Origin: Bradyrhizobium sp. CSA112 | GTDB taxonomy: Bacteria; Pseudomonadota; Alphaproteobacteria; Rhizobiales; Xanthobacteraceae | DNA length: 64,000 bases | Direction of reading: 5' to 3' | Assembly: GCF_029051645.1 (NCBI RefSeq) | Contig: NZ_JAACFS010000003.1 | Location: 372,001 to 436,000, forward strand | Shown: piece after piece, positions 46,390-55,508 of the stretch | Position numbering within the stretch: the first letter of the stretch is position 1 | Layout of the letters: every line of letters begins with the position of its first letter | Notes under the pieces: generated by a model | What the model was told of the DNA's origin: nothing | The model's database searches: none | Seen by the model: only the letters and a program-made list of their open reading frames with translations | Translations under genes and position numbers: made by a program

Positions 46390-46902
46390 AGCTATCACCT
46401 CAGCGATGAATGCATCGAGATCTCCACCTGTGAACAGGAAGCCCGGCAGGCCCGCGGCCTTCGCCGCCTCGATATCAGTCGGGCGGTCTCCAATGACGAA
46501 GCTGCCGGCGCGTCGTACTGACCAGTGCTGAAGCAGGTCGTGGATCATGCCAGGGTTCGGTTTGCGCCAATGATGATCTTCGAGATAGCCGGCGACCGAG
46601 CCCGCTGGATGATGCGGACAGTACCTGATGTCGTCGATCACGGCGCCCTGGGCTGCAAGTTCGGCGCACATCCAGTTATGCAGCGCATTGACTTGATCCT
46701 CGGTGAAGTAACCGCGCGCCACGCCGGACTGGTTGGTGAAAAGGAAGACGAAATAGCCGGCCTCGTTGAGGCGCCGGATTGCTCGTGCTGCATTCGGCAT
46801 CCAGCGAATCCGCTCGCGTGTGCCGATATAGCCGTCGTCACAATTGACGACGCCGTCGCGGTCGAGAAAAGCCCCAGGCCTTTGGCTCAACTGCTCGCTC
46901 AT
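46372..46902 (-). CDS. gmhB: D-glycero-beta-D-manno-heptose 1,7-bisphosphate 7-phosphatase
   Basis: 176-residue HAD-family phosphatase removing the C7 phosphate in ADP-heptose synthesis. [16 protein letters not shown] (DxDG nucleophile), [26 protein letters not shown] and [20 protein letters not shown] are in order. The zinc-binding loop is incomplete: CPHHPAG is present but the second CxC before RKPxPGM is replaced by HHW. The ATG at 46902 ([12 protein letters not shown]) overlaps the stop of a 20-codon frame derived from waaF; a second in-frame ATG is at 46917. It serves HldE and HldD downstream. Confidence 0.92.
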   Translation of the reverse strand: MSEQLSQRPGAFLDRDGVVNCDDGYIGTRERIRWMPNAARAIRRLNEAGYFVFLFTNQSGVARGYFTEDQVNALHNWMCAELAAQGAVIDDIRYCPHHPAGSVAGYLEDHHWRKPNPGMIHDLLQHWSVRRAGSFVIGDRPTDIEAAKAAGLPGFLFTGGDLDAFIAEVIAQTEVL

Positions 46903-46961
46903 CGGTGGGGCGCCCATTGGAGTACGCCCTGAGCGCGCTTGGTATCGGCGGAATCCTCCAT
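46899..46961 (-). CDS. waaF-derived leader frame coupled to gmhB
   Basis: This 20-codon frame starts with MEDSADT, matching MEDAADT at the start of WaaF, and then diverges ([13 protein letters not shown]). Its TGA overlaps the gmhB ATG (ATGA). The matching start and spacer show that it came from duplication of the waaF start region. It could act as a translated leader feeding ribosomes to gmhB (inference); the peptide itself is unlikely to have a function. Confidence 0.5.
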   Translation of the reverse strand: MEDSADTKRAQGVLQWAPHR

Positions 46962-47269
46962 TTCGGTCCCATATGATGAATATGAATTCATATCTTTATC
47001 TTGTCGCGGCTAATCATTTGCGGTCCTGTCGGTAACCGCTCCGCTTCGGCAGGTAAAGCCGCTCGATCGGCCTTGGCTTCGCCCAAGAAGCAAAGTTGCC
47101 TGCCGCGCGGGAGTGGGGCAAAGCTTTGCCGATCAATCATGGCAGGGGATGGCATGTTGCTGGTGACCGGGGGCGCCGGTTTTATCGGGTCGAATGTGGT
47201 GGCTGCGTTGAATGACGCCGGCCGGGACGTGGCCGTGTGCGATGTGCTCGGCCATGACGGCAAATGGCG
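46943..47269. repeat. Right copy of the waaF/hldD divergent start region
   Basis: Matches 46091-46348 in the waaF first codons, the spacer gtaaccgctccgcttcggcaggtaaagccg and the hldD 5' end. It has about 55 additional bases just before hldD (ctcgatcggccttggcttcgcc...). It would drive gmhB to the left and hldD-hldE to the right. Confidence 0.8.
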
Positions 47270-48131
47270 CAATCTGGCCAAGCGCCGGCTCGCCGATTTC
47301 GTGCCGCCTTCGGAACTGATGGACTGGCTGAAGGGCCGCCGGCTGGAGGCCGTCATTCACCTCGGTGCGATCTCCGAGACCACGGCGACCGACGGTGATC
47401 TGGTGATCGAGACCAATTTCCGCCTGTCGATGCGGCTGCTCGACTGGTGCACGGCGAACGCCACGCCGCTGATCTACGCGTCCTCGGCGGCAACCTATGG
47501 TGACGGCGAGCAGGGTTTTCGCGACGACCAATCGATGGATGCCCTGAAGAAGCTGCGGCCGATGAATCTCTATGGCTGGAGCAAGCATCTGTTTGACATG
47601 GCGGTCGCTGAACGCGCCGCACGCGGCGAACGGCTGCCGCCGCAATGGGTCGGGTTGAAGTTCTTTAACGTGTTCGGCCCCAACGAATATCACAAGGGCA
47701 CGATGATGAGCGTGCTGGCGCGCCGCTTCGACGACGTCAAGGCCGGCCGTCCCGTGCAATTGTTCAAGTCGCACCGCGAAGGTATCCCCGACGGCGACCA
47801 GCGCCGCGACTTCATCTATGTCGACGACGTCGTGCGCGTGACGATGTGGCTGCTCTCGACGCCATCGGTCAGCGGCATCTTCAACGTCGGCACCGGCACC
47901 GCGCGCAGCTTTCGCGATCTGATCCTGTCAGCCTATGCCGCGCTCGGCGCGAAGCCGAACATCCAGTATATCGAGATGCCCGAGCAAATCCGCGGCAGTT
48001 ATCAATACTTCACGCAGAGTGAAGTCGATCGGCTGCTGGGCGCCGGCTATAATGGCGGCTTCACCGCGCTGGAAGACGCGGTCGAGACTTATGTGAAGGC
48101 TTTTCTCAATCGCACCGATCGCTTTCGCTGA
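47154..48131 (+). CDS. hldD: ADP-L-glycero-D-manno-heptose 6-epimerase
   Basis: 325-residue SDR making ADP-L-glycero-D-manno-heptose. LLVTGGAGFIGSNVVAAL, IYASSAATYGDGEQGF and MNLYGWSKHLFDMAV (YxxxK) are present, with LKFFNVFGPNEYHKGTM typical of HldD. The ATG at 47154 has AGGGG five bases upstream and gives the usual M-x-x-VTGG start; an ATG at 47139 lacks a ribosome binding site. It is the intact copy, followed after 18 bases by hldE. Confidence 0.93.
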   Translation: MLLVTGGAGFIGSNVVAALNDAGRDVAVCDVLGHDGKWRNLAKRRLADFVPPSELMDWLKGRRLEAVIHLGAISETTATDGDLVIETNFRLSMRLLDWCTANATPLIYASSAATYGDGEQGFRDDQSMDALKKLRPMNLYGWSKHLFDMAVAERAARGERLPPQWVGLKFFNVFGPNEYHKGTMMSVLARRFDDVKAGRPVQLFKSHREGIPDGDQRRDFIYVDDVVRVTMWLLSTPSVSGIFNVGTGTARSFRDLILSAYAALGAKPNIQYIEMPEQIRGSYQYFTQSEVDRLLGAGYNGGFTALEDAVETYVKAFLNRTDRFR

Positions 48132-48149
48132 TGGGCACCAGGTAGACAG

Positions 48150-49622
48150 ATGTTCGATTTTGAAGCCCTGAGCCAGGCGATCCCACGTCAGACCGTGCTC
48201 TGCGTCGGCGACCTCATGCTCGACGAATTCGTCTATGGCGAGGTGTCGCGCATTTCGCCGGAAGCGCCAGCGCCCGTTATCGCGGTCCAGCGCAGCGAGA
48301 CCAATGTCGGCGGCGCCGGCAACGTTGCGCGCAACATCGCCTCGCTCGGCGCGCGCTGCATCTTTGCGGGGCTCGTCGGCGAGGACGCGGCGGGCGCGAA
48401 GCTGAAGGCCGATCTGGCGCGGGAGAGCCTGATCGAGGCTGTGCTGGTTGCGGATTCCTCCCGTCCGACAACGCGCAAGGTGCGCTTCGTCTCCGAGCAT
48501 TTTTCCACCCACATGCTGCGCGCGGATTGGGAGCTGGCGGTGCCGGCCTCGGCCGATGTCGAGCAAAAGCTGATCGACGCGATCCTGCCGCAGGTCGCAC
48601 GCGCCGACATCGTGCTGCTGTCCGACTACGCCAAGGGTGTGCTGACGGCGCGCGTCATCCGCAACATCATCGACGCCGCGCGGAAATTCGGCAAGCGCGT
48701 GATCGTCGATCCCAAGAGCGCCAATTTCGCGATCTATCGCGGCGCCACCCTGCTGACGCCGAACCGCAGGGAGTTCGCGGAAGCCACCCGCAGCCGCGCC
48801 GACACCGACCAGAACATTGCCGGCGCGGCGCAGGACGCGATGGTTCTCGCCGATTGCGAGGCGATGCTGGTGACGCAAAGCGAGCACGGCATGACGCTGG
48901 TGGTTCGCGGCGGCGAGGCGATCCATGTGCCGGCATTGCCGGTCAAGGTGCGCGACGTCTCGGGCGCGGGCGACACGGTCGCCGCCGTCCTGGCGCTGAC
49001 GCTTGCGGCCAGGGCGGACTGGGAGACGGCGCTGCGGATGGCGAATGCGGCGGCCGCGGTTGCGGTCGGCAAGAAGGGCACCGCCACGGTGACGCCGGCG
49101 GAACTGCGGCGAAAGATCCTGCCGCATGCGTCGCTGGCGGCCGAAGAAAAGATCGTGCCGGCAGGCGGCGATCTCGATGCGCATCTTGCGGACTGGCGCA
49201 GGCAGGGGCTGCGCATAGGCTTCACCAATGGCTGCTTCGACATTCTGCATCCCGGTCACGTCAAGGTGCTGACAGCCGCGCGCGGCGCCTGCGACCGCCT
49301 GATCGTCGGTCTCAACAGCGATGCCTCGGTGAAGCGGCTGAAGGGCGAGGGACGCCCCGTTCAGGACGAACGGGCGCGCGGCGAAGTGCTGGCGGCGCTG
49401 GAGGCGGTCGATCTCGTCGCGATCTTCGAGGAAGACACGCCGATCGACCTGATCGCGAAGGTGACGCCGAGCGTGCTGGTCAAGGGCGGCGACTATACCC
49501 GCGAGCAGGTCGTCGGTCACGAGATCGTCGAGGCTGCAGGCGGCGAGGTCGTGCTGGTCGACATTCTGCCCGGCCACAGCACGACGTCGCTAGTCGGGCG
49601 CGCGAGGGGAGGCAAGGCGTGA
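48150..49622 (+). CDS. hldE: Bifunctional heptose-7-phosphate kinase / heptose-1-phosphate adenylyltransferase
   Basis: 490-residue two-domain enzyme. The PfkB-type kinase (about residues 1-320) has [17 protein letters not shown] and [20 protein letters not shown] (catalytic Asp in GAGD). The adenylyltransferase domain (about 350-490) has [20 protein letters not shown] with the HxGH motif and [20 protein letters not shown]. The kinase acts before GmhB and the transferase after it. The stop overlaps the next gene as GTGA. Confidence 0.96.
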   Translation: MFDFEALSQAIPRQTVLCVGDLMLDEFVYGEVSRISPEAPAPVIAVQRSETNVGGAGNVARNIASLGARCIFAGLVGEDAAGAKLKADLARESLIEAVLVADSSRPTTRKVRFVSEHFSTHMLRADWELAVPASADVEQKLIDAILPQVARADIVLLSDYAKGVLTARVIRNIIDAARKFGKRVIVDPKSANFAIYRGATLLTPNRREFAEATRSRADTDQNIAGAAQDAMVLADCEAMLVTQSEHGMTLVVRGGEAIHVPALPVKVRDVSGAGDTVAAVLALTLAARADWETALRMANAAAAVAVGKKGTATVTPAELRRKILPHASLAAEEKIVPAGGDLDAHLADWRRQGLRIGFTNGCFDILHPGHVKVLTAARGACDRLIVGLNSDASVKRLKGEGRPVQDERARGEVLAALEAVDLVAIFEEDTPIDLIAKVTPSVLVKGGDYTREQVVGHEIVEAAGGEVVLVDILPGHSTTSLVGRARGGKA

Positions 49623-50905
49623 GCGTAAGTGCGGTGCCCGTACCCGAGGCACGGATACGGTGGCATTGGCGTGACCAAGCGATGTGGATGACGATCGCGG
49701 ATGTTTTCGCGGTTCTGACTGTACTTACGCTGCCTTGGTCGACGAGCCTGCCGGGAATTTTCGTGCCCTGCTGGCTCGGCGCCGTGGCGTGGGGAACGGA
49801 CTGGCGAGCCTTCGCGCGATTGCTGATGCAACCGATCTGCTATTTGCCGCTTGCTTTCGCCGGCCTGGCTGCCGTCGGCACGCTCTGGTCGGACGCTGCG
49901 TGGGGCGCGCGTCTCTACGCCGTTGGTCCCACGCTCAAGCTTCTGGTGTTGCCCGGCTTGTTCTATCATTTCGAGCGCTCGTCGCGCGGAATGTGGGTCT
50001 TTATCGCGTTCCTGGTTTCGTGCACATTGCTGATGCTGGTGTCCTGGATCGTTCTGATCGATCCAAGTTTTTCGCTGAAGCCCGTCGCGGAGGCGGAGCG
50101 CGGCATCTTCGTCAAGAATTATATCGACCAAAGCCAGGAATTCGCGCTGTGCGCGGTGGCGCTGGCCTACCCGATCGTCCGTCTCTTGCAAGCAAACAGG
50201 CTGTGGTTGGCGCTGATGCTGGCCGTGATCTCGTTCGGCTTCATCGTCAACATGTCTTTTGTGATCGTTTCGCGCACGGCGATGGTCACCATCCCGGTCA
50301 TGATTGCAGTATTCGCGCTGCTTCACCTGAAATGGCGAACCAGCCTGATGATCTTCAGCGGATTGGTTGTCCTGACGGCACTTGCTTTTGCCACGTCGCC
50401 GCTCCTGCAGCGGAAGGCGGAAACGATCGTCAGCGACTACCAGCGGTACAAGCAGGAAAACCTACCTACATCCGTGGGGCTGAGGCTGGAGTATTGGCGA
50501 AAGTCGCTGCAGTTCTTTGCCGCGTCGCCTGTCGTCGGTAACGGGACGGGTTCCACGCTCGGGCTATTCCAGAGAGCCGCTAGCGGCGAGGCCGATCGCG
50601 CCACGGCCCAAATCATCGGCAACCCCCATAACCAGACGCTTGCCGTTGCGGTTCAGTGGGGCGCCGCCGGGATCATCGTGCTGTATACGATGTGGTTTGC
50701 GCATCTGCGGCTGTTCCGCGGCGAGGGTCTCGTGGCCTGGATCGGACTGCTGGTCGTGGTGCAAAACATCTTCACCTCGGTGTTCAATTCGCACATCTTC
50801 GATTTCCACGAAGGATGGATGTACGTGCTGGGTGTCGGTGTTGCCGGTGGCATGATGCTCGCGGCCAGGCAACGCAGCGTAGGCGCAAAAGGGGCCGGGT
50901 CGTGA
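49619..50905 (+). CDS. O-antigen ligase / WaaL-Wzy family membrane protein, copy 1
   Basis: 428-residue inner-membrane protein with about 11-12 hydrophobic helices. The conserved end [17 protein letters not shown] carries the ligase-type His, and [21 protein letters not shown] precedes it. Members join O-antigen to lipid A-core or polymerise repeat units. Start is GTG at 49619, overlapping the hldE stop. It is a close paralogue of the next gene, for example both have [14 protein letters not shown] and [18 protein letters not shown]. The long open frame back to 48527 only shadows hldE. Confidence 0.87.
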   Translation: MSVSAVPVPEARIRWHWRDQAMWMTIADVFAVLTVLTLPWSTSLPGIFVPCWLGAVAWGTDWRAFARLLMQPICYLPLAFAGLAAVGTLWSDAAWGARLYAVGPTLKLLVLPGLFYHFERSSRGMWVFIAFLVSCTLLMLVSWIVLIDPSFSLKPVAEAERGIFVKNYIDQSQEFALCAVALAYPIVRLLQANRLWLALMLAVISFGFIVNMSFVIVSRTAMVTIPVMIAVFALLHLKWRTSLMIFSGLVVLTALAFATSPLLQRKAETIVSDYQRYKQENLPTSVGLRLEYWRKSLQFFAASPVVGNGTGSTLGLFQRAASGEADRATAQIIGNPHNQTLAVAVQWGAAGIIVLYTMWFAHLRLFRGEGLVAWIGLLVVVQNIFTSVFNSHIFDFHEGWMYVLGVGVAGGMMLAARQRSVGAKGAGS

Positions 50906-52215
50906 TGGGGGTGGACCAGCGCAGGGAGATAAATTCGATCGGCTCGATATTGTCGGTCATGGCCTCGGCTCGGCACAATCCGTCCGCGCGCATGCTGAAT
51001 GTCGATCTCATCGCTGTTTTGGTGGCAGTGTTGCTGCCATGGTCGACCAGCGGCGTGGGCATCGGCATGCTGGTCTGGATCGCCGCTCTGGCCGCAACGC
51101 TCGAATTGCGCCCGTTCCTGCGTTCGTTGCAGCGGCCGATCTGCGCGCTGCCGATCGTGCTCGTTGCGCTCGCCGCGCTGGGAACCCTGTGGTCGGACGC
51201 ATCCTGGGGCGCACGCCTCTATGCTCTTAGTCCCGCCACGAAGCTGCTCTTTCTGCCGTTCCTGTTCTATCATTTCGAGCGCTCGACGCGCGGCATGTGG
51301 GTGTTCGTCGCTTTCCTGGCGTCCTGCACGCTGCTAACGGTCGCGTCCTGGATGGTTGTGATTGATCCCAGCCTCTCACTGAAGGCTCCCGGCGACCCGG
51401 CAGGGTACGGCATCTTTGTCAAAAACTACATCGACCAGAGCCAGGAATTCGTGTTGTGCACGGTCGTGCTCGCTTTCCCCATCATCACATTGCTGCGGGA
51501 CGGGAAAATGCGGCAGGCGTTGTTGTTGACGGCCGTTGCTGCGAACTTCGTCCTCAACATGGCGTTCGTCGTCGTGTCGCGAACGGCACTGGTCACGCTG
51601 CCGATCATGCTCGCCGTGTTCGCCATGGCGCATTTGAAGTGGCGAACCAACGTGCTCCTGTCCGTCACCGCCGTCGTGCTCGGCGCGCTGGCCTGGACAC
51701 TATCGCCTCAACTGCAGGCGACGACCGACAGGTTCGTGCGGGACTACCGGATTTACAAGGAATTCAATCAGCCGACATCGATCGGGCTACGGCTCGAATT
51801 TTGGGAGAAGTCGTTGCGGTTTTTTGCCGAGGCGCCCGTCATCGGCCACGGCACGGGTTCAACACGTGGGCTGTTCGAGGCGGCCGCGACCGGTCCCGCG
51901 GTGCTGGCGCAGGGGCACGTGATCGGCAATCCGCACAACCAGACCCTCAACGTCGCTGTCCAGTGGGGCACGATCGGGATCGTGATCCTGTACGCAATGT
52001 GGTTTTCGCATTTTGCGCTGTTTCGCGGCGAAGGTCTGGCGGCCTGGATCGGCCTGATGGTCGTGCTGCAGAACGTGTTCAGTTCGTTGTTCAACTCGCA
52101 TCTGTTCGATTTTCACGAGGGCTGGATGTATGTGCTGGGCGTCGGGGTAGCCGGAGGCATGGTATTGCGCGCGAAATCCGGCGGAGAGGAACCTTCCGGA
52201 ACAGCCCGGTCATGA
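50905..52215 (+). CDS. O-antigen ligase / WaaL-Wzy family membrane protein, copy 2
   Basis: 436-residue paralogue of the preceding gene with the same helix layout. [51 protein letters not shown] and the C-terminal [18 protein letters not shown] correspond segment by segment. It has about 15 extra N-terminal residues and an ending rich in Ser/Gly/Glu. The ATG at 50905 follows a GTG at 50902; both overlap the previous stop, so the two are translationally coupled. One copy may be the ligase and the other a polymerase or a ligase for a second glycan (inference). Confidence 0.86.
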   Translation: MGVDQRREINSIGSILSVMASARHNPSARMLNVDLIAVLVAVLLPWSTSGVGIGMLVWIAALAATLELRPFLRSLQRPICALPIVLVALAALGTLWSDASWGARLYALSPATKLLFLPFLFYHFERSTRGMWVFVAFLASCTLLTVASWMVVIDPSLSLKAPGDPAGYGIFVKNYIDQSQEFVLCTVVLAFPIITLLRDGKMRQALLLTAVAANFVLNMAFVVVSRTALVTLPIMLAVFAMAHLKWRTNVLLSVTAVVLGALAWTLSPQLQATTDRFVRDYRIYKEFNQPTSIGLRLEFWEKSLRFFAEAPVIGHGTGSTRGLFEAAATGPAVLAQGHVIGNPHNQTLNVAVQWGTIGIVILYAMWFSHFALFRGEGLAAWIGLMVVLQNVFSSLFNSHLFDFHEGWMYVLGVGVAGGMVLRAKSGGEEPSGTARS

Positions 52216-52300
52216 TCGCTGGCATGCACGCCGGAGATAAGATATCAGCGGACCCGGGATGCCCTGCGAATCCCCTCGCTTCCGCACCCGGCTATTGGAA

Positions 52301-54217
52301 ATGACGCCTCTTTCGCAACTGACCCGTCGTAATTTCCTTATCGCAGTGCATGACGCGCTGGCGACCGCGGTTGCGCTTCTGGCAAGCTTCTACCTTAGAT
52401 TTGATGGAGGCGAGGCCTTCTATGCCCGGCTGCCGCTGCTGCTGCGCATTCTGCCCCTCTTCATCGTCTTCAGCATCGTGATTTGTTACGTCTTCAACCT
52501 GACGACGACGAAATGGCGTTTCATTTCGCTCCCCGATGCGCTGAACATCCTGCGCGTGGCGACCGTTCTGGCGGTAACGCTCGTTGTGTTGGACTATGCC
52601 TTCATTTTCGCGGCATCGAACGGAAAGGCGCCGGTGCTATTCGGCCGCATTACCATCGTTCTCTACTGGTTTCTCCAGGTGTCCGCGCTGAGCGCCCTCC
52701 GTTTCGGCTATCGCTATTTCCGTTATTCGCGCGTTCGCCGCCATGCCCGGACCGAAGGGGCCGCGTCGATCCTGTTGATCGGTCGTGCCGCCGACGCGGA
52801 GGTACTGTTGCGCGCAATCGAGAGCGGCGCCGTCAAGCAGCTTTGGCCGGTCGGCGTGCTGTCGCCGTCGACCGCGGATCGCGGGCAGTCGATCCGCAAC
52901 GTGCCGGTGCTCGGCGGCATCGACGATGTCGAGGACGTGATCCGCGACTATGCCGGGCGTGGCAAGCCGATTTCGCGGATTGTCATGACGCCGTCGGCGT
53001 TCGAACCCGAGGCTCACCCCGAGGCGGTTCTGATGCGGGCCAAGCGGCTCGGCCTGTTCGTCAGCCGCCTGCCGTCACTCGAAAGCGGCGACGTGCCGAG
53101 GCTGACCAATGTCGCCGTCGAAGATCTGCTGCTGCGGCCGAGCGAGAAGATCGATTATGCGCGGCTTGAAGCGCTGGTGAAGGGCAAGGCTGTGATCGTC
53201 ACCGGCGGCGGTGGCTCGATCGGTTCGGAAATTTGCGATCGCGTCGCGACCTTCGGCGCTGCGCGGCTATTGGTGATCGAGCATTCGGAACCGGCGCTTT
53301 ACGCAGTGACGGAGGCGCTGACGGCGCGCGCGGCCAATGCCGAGATCGAGGGCCGAATCGCTGATATCCGCGATCGCGACCGGATCATGAACCTGATGAA
53401 GGAATTCAAGCCCGATATAGTGTTCCATGCCGCCGCCCTGAAACACGTGCCGATCCTCGAGCGCGACTGGAGCGAGGGCGTCAAGACCAACATCTTCGGA
53501 TCGGTCAACGTCGCCGACGCCGCGCAGGCGGCAGGCGCCGAAGCCATGGTGATGATCTCGACCGACAAGGCGATCGAGCCGGTCTCGATGCTGGGCCTGA
53601 CCAAGCGCTTTGCCGAAATGTATTGCCAGGCGCTCGACCATGACCTGATGACGCAGTCGGACGGCAAGCCGCACATGCGGTTGATCTCGGTGCGGTTCGG
53701 CAACGTGCTGGCCTCGAACGGATCGGTAGTGCCGAAATTCAAGGCACAGATCGAGGCCGGCGGCCCAGTCACGGTGACGCACCCGGATATGGTCCGCTAT
53801 TTCATGACCATCCGCGAAGCCTGCGATCTCGTGCTGACCGCGACGACCCACGCGCTGACGCCGGCGCGGCCCGATGTTTCCGTATACGTCCTCAACATGG
53901 GGCAGCCGGTCAAGATCGTGGAAATGGCCGAGCGGATGATCCGCCTGTCCGGCCTCGAACCCGGCATCGATATCGAGGTGGTGTTCACCGGCATGCGGCC
54001 GGGCGAGCGGCTGAACGAGATCCTGTTCGCCACCGAGGAACCGACCATGGAGATCGGAGTAGCCGGCATCATGGCGGCCAAGCCGAACGAGCCGCCGATG
54101 CAGACGTTGCGCAAGTGGCTCGCGGCGCTGGAGGAGGCGATTGCGCGGGATGACCGTTCCACCATCAGGGCGGTGCTCAAGGATGCCGTTCCCGAGTTCG
54201 GATCGCACGCCGCCTAA
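52301..54217 (+). CDS. CapD/WbpM-like membrane-bound nucleotide-sugar 4,6-dehydratase
   Basis: 638-residue protein with four N-terminal membrane helices (about 10-130), a first Rossmann region (ASILLIGRAADAEVLLRAIE) and a catalytic SDR domain from about 280: VIVTGGGGSIGSEICDRVA, FHAAALKHVPILE, MISTDKAIEPVSMLGLTKRF (T/S-M-K variant) and RFGNVLASNGSVVPKF. It converts UDP-GlcNAc to a 4-keto-6-deoxy sugar. Two starts are possible (52259 and 52301), both with poor ribosome binding sites; 52301 keeps the family start MTPLSQLTRRNFLIAVHD. Confidence 0.9.
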   Translation: MTPLSQLTRRNFLIAVHDALATAVALLASFYLRFDGGEAFYARLPLLLRILPLFIVFSIVICYVFNLTTTKWRFISLPDALNILRVATVLAVTLVVLDYAFIFAASNGKAPVLFGRITIVLYWFLQVSALSALRFGYRYFRYSRVRRHARTEGAASILLIGRAADAEVLLRAIESGAVKQLWPVGVLSPSTADRGQSIRNVPVLGGIDDVEDVIRDYAGRGKPISRIVMTPSAFEPEAHPEAVLMRAKRLGLFVSRLPSLESGDVPRLTNVAVEDLLLRPSEKIDYARLEALVKGKAVIVTGGGGSIGSEICDRVATFGAARLLVIEHSEPALYAVTEALTARAANAEIEGRIADIRDRDRIMNLMKEFKPDIVFHAAALKHVPILERDWSEGVKTNIFGSVNVADAAQAAGAEAMVMISTDKAIEPVSMLGLTKRFAEMYCQALDHDLMTQSDGKPHMRLISVRFGNVLASNGSVVPKFKAQIEAGGPVTVTHPDMVRYFMTIREACDLVLTATTHALTPARPDVSVYVLNMGQPVKIVEMAERMIRLSGLEPGIDIEVVFTGMRPGERLNEILFATEEPTMEIGVAGIMAAKPNEPPMQTLRKWLAALEEAIARDDRSTIRAVLKDAVPEFGSHAA

Positions 54218-54259
54218 TCTTGTTCGGTGTTCGCCGGCCATGCGGCCGCTTCGAAGGCA

Positions 54260-54463
54260 ATGATGCAGAAGTCCGGAAAAGTCGTAGTCGTCAGCCAGCA
54301 CTATCCGCCGGCCGCGATCATGGCGGCGATTTCGGAGCGCATCACAGGAAGCCGAAGTCCTGGTCCTGTTAGGAACAATAGCGTCAAGCATTTCGATTTT
54401 GAAATCGCGATGGCCGACTATTGCATCCAGATCCGCGAACTCTTGCAGAAGAATCCAGGTTAG
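54260..54463 (+). pseudogene. Truncated and frameshifted WcaI/WbuB-like glycosyltransferase start
   Basis: Opens MMQKSGKVVVVSQHYPP and AAIMAAISERI, a start known from family-4 glycosyltransferases. Then the expected EAEVLVLLGT appears only in the +1 frame, so one base is missing near 54345. After about 40 codons the glycosyltransferase similarity ends; the remaining 35 codons (FDFEIAMADYCIQIRELLQK) do not fit it. A complete enzyme would have about 400 residues. The rest of the gene is gone. Confidence 0.75.
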
Positions 54464-55482
54464 CCGGCGGACATTTGCCGGCGCGAGAAGCGGTGCATCA
54501 GGAACGCCGTGGCGATGCCGCCTGCAACGAAGAGCAGGATTGCGATCGCCGTCGACGACGTCATGACCGAGCCGATCGCCAGCGCAGCCAGGAGGACATT
54601 GAGCGCGAACACCTCGCTCACGACGCGCCACACCGGAAAGCCGTTGTCGGTGGCGCGCTGATAGAAGTGGCTGCGATGCGCCGCCCAGAACGGCTCGCGC
54701 CTGATGACGCGCCGAAACAGCGTGACGGTGGCGTCAGTGAGATAATAGAGCGGCAACAGTAGCGCCGCTGTCACATGCTGATGCCAGGCGAGCTGCAGCA
54801 GGCACCAACCGATGAGCAGGCCGATCGGCAGGCTGCCGACGTCGCCGAGAAAGATTTTCGCCACCGGCCGGTTGAACGGCGCGAAGCCCAGCATCGCGCC
54901 GAACAGCGCCGCGGCGGCGACCGTCGCCGGCGCCGGAAGTTCGCCGAGCCAGCCGAGCATAACGAGTGCGCCGGTTACGGGCACGATCTCGGCGACGGTC
55001 ATCAGGTCGAGCCCGTCCATGAAGTTGACGAGGTTCACGAACCACAGGCCCGCAAGCAACAATAGGCCGCGCTCGAGCCAGAACGGGCAGGCGGAAACGA
55101 TCCTCAAGTTTTCAGGCGCGGCGAGGATCACGGCGGCGACGGCAAGCCCCTGCAGCAACAGCCGCGGCACAACGGGAATCGATTTGACGTCATCAGCGAT
55201 GCCCACGGCCCCAATGAACAGCGTCGCGGCAAATACAGCGACGGGAATTTTCATCTCCGCAGCCCCGGCAAGCACGATGACCGCGACCGTCGTGATCAGC
55301 GTGGCCGTGATCACCGCGATGCCCGCGCCCTGCGGCGTCGGAATCCGGTGGGAAGAACGCGCGTTCGGCTTTGCCAGTGCTATTCGCAGCAGCAGCGGCC
55401 GGATCGCCCAGGTCAGGACGCCCGACAGCAGCGCCGCCGGCACCGCTGCAGCAAACAACAGCAGTAGTTGCGAATTGGCCAT
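54460..55482 (-). CDS. WecA/WbpL-type polyprenyl-phosphate sugar-1-phosphate transferase
   Basis: 340-residue membrane protein with about 10-11 helices. FVNLVNFMDGLDLMTVAE (the Asp-rich loop) and AKIFLGDVGSLPIGLLIG are the active-site signatures; HRSHFYQRATDNGF (HIHH-like) is the C-terminal carbohydrate-recognition loop. It loads the first sugar-1-phosphate on undecaprenyl phosphate for O-antigen. The frame is open far upstream, but ATG 55482 (MANSQLLLLF) starts a helix and fits family length. It lies on the opposite strand from the flanking genes. Confidence 0.88.
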   Translation of the reverse strand: MANSQLLLLFAAAVPAALLSGVLTWAIRPLLLRIALAKPNARSSHRIPTPQGAGIAVITATLITTVAVIVLAGAAEMKIPVAVFAATLFIGAVGIADDVKSIPVVPRLLLQGLAVAAVILAAPENLRIVSACPFWLERGLLLLAGLWFVNLVNFMDGLDLMTVAEIVPVTGALVMLGWLGELPAPATVAAAALFGAMLGFAPFNRPVAKIFLGDVGSLPIGLLIGWCLLQLAWHQHVTAALLLPLYYLTDATVTLFRRVIRREPFWAAHRSHFYQRATDNGFPVWRVVSEVFALNVLLAALAIGSVMTSSTAIAILLFVAGGIATAFLMHRFSRRQMSAG

Positions 55483-55508
55483 TCTGTCCGCGCGGAAGTT
55501 AGTGAAGA

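Noticed and set aside
47928..49577. 549-codon minus-strand frame
   Set aside because: Mirror of hldE and the hldD end, no domain recognised.
48527..49618. N-terminal extension of the first O-antigen-ligase-like protein
   Set aside because: Runs in another frame through hldE; the GTG overlap at 49619 and the membrane-protein start fit better.
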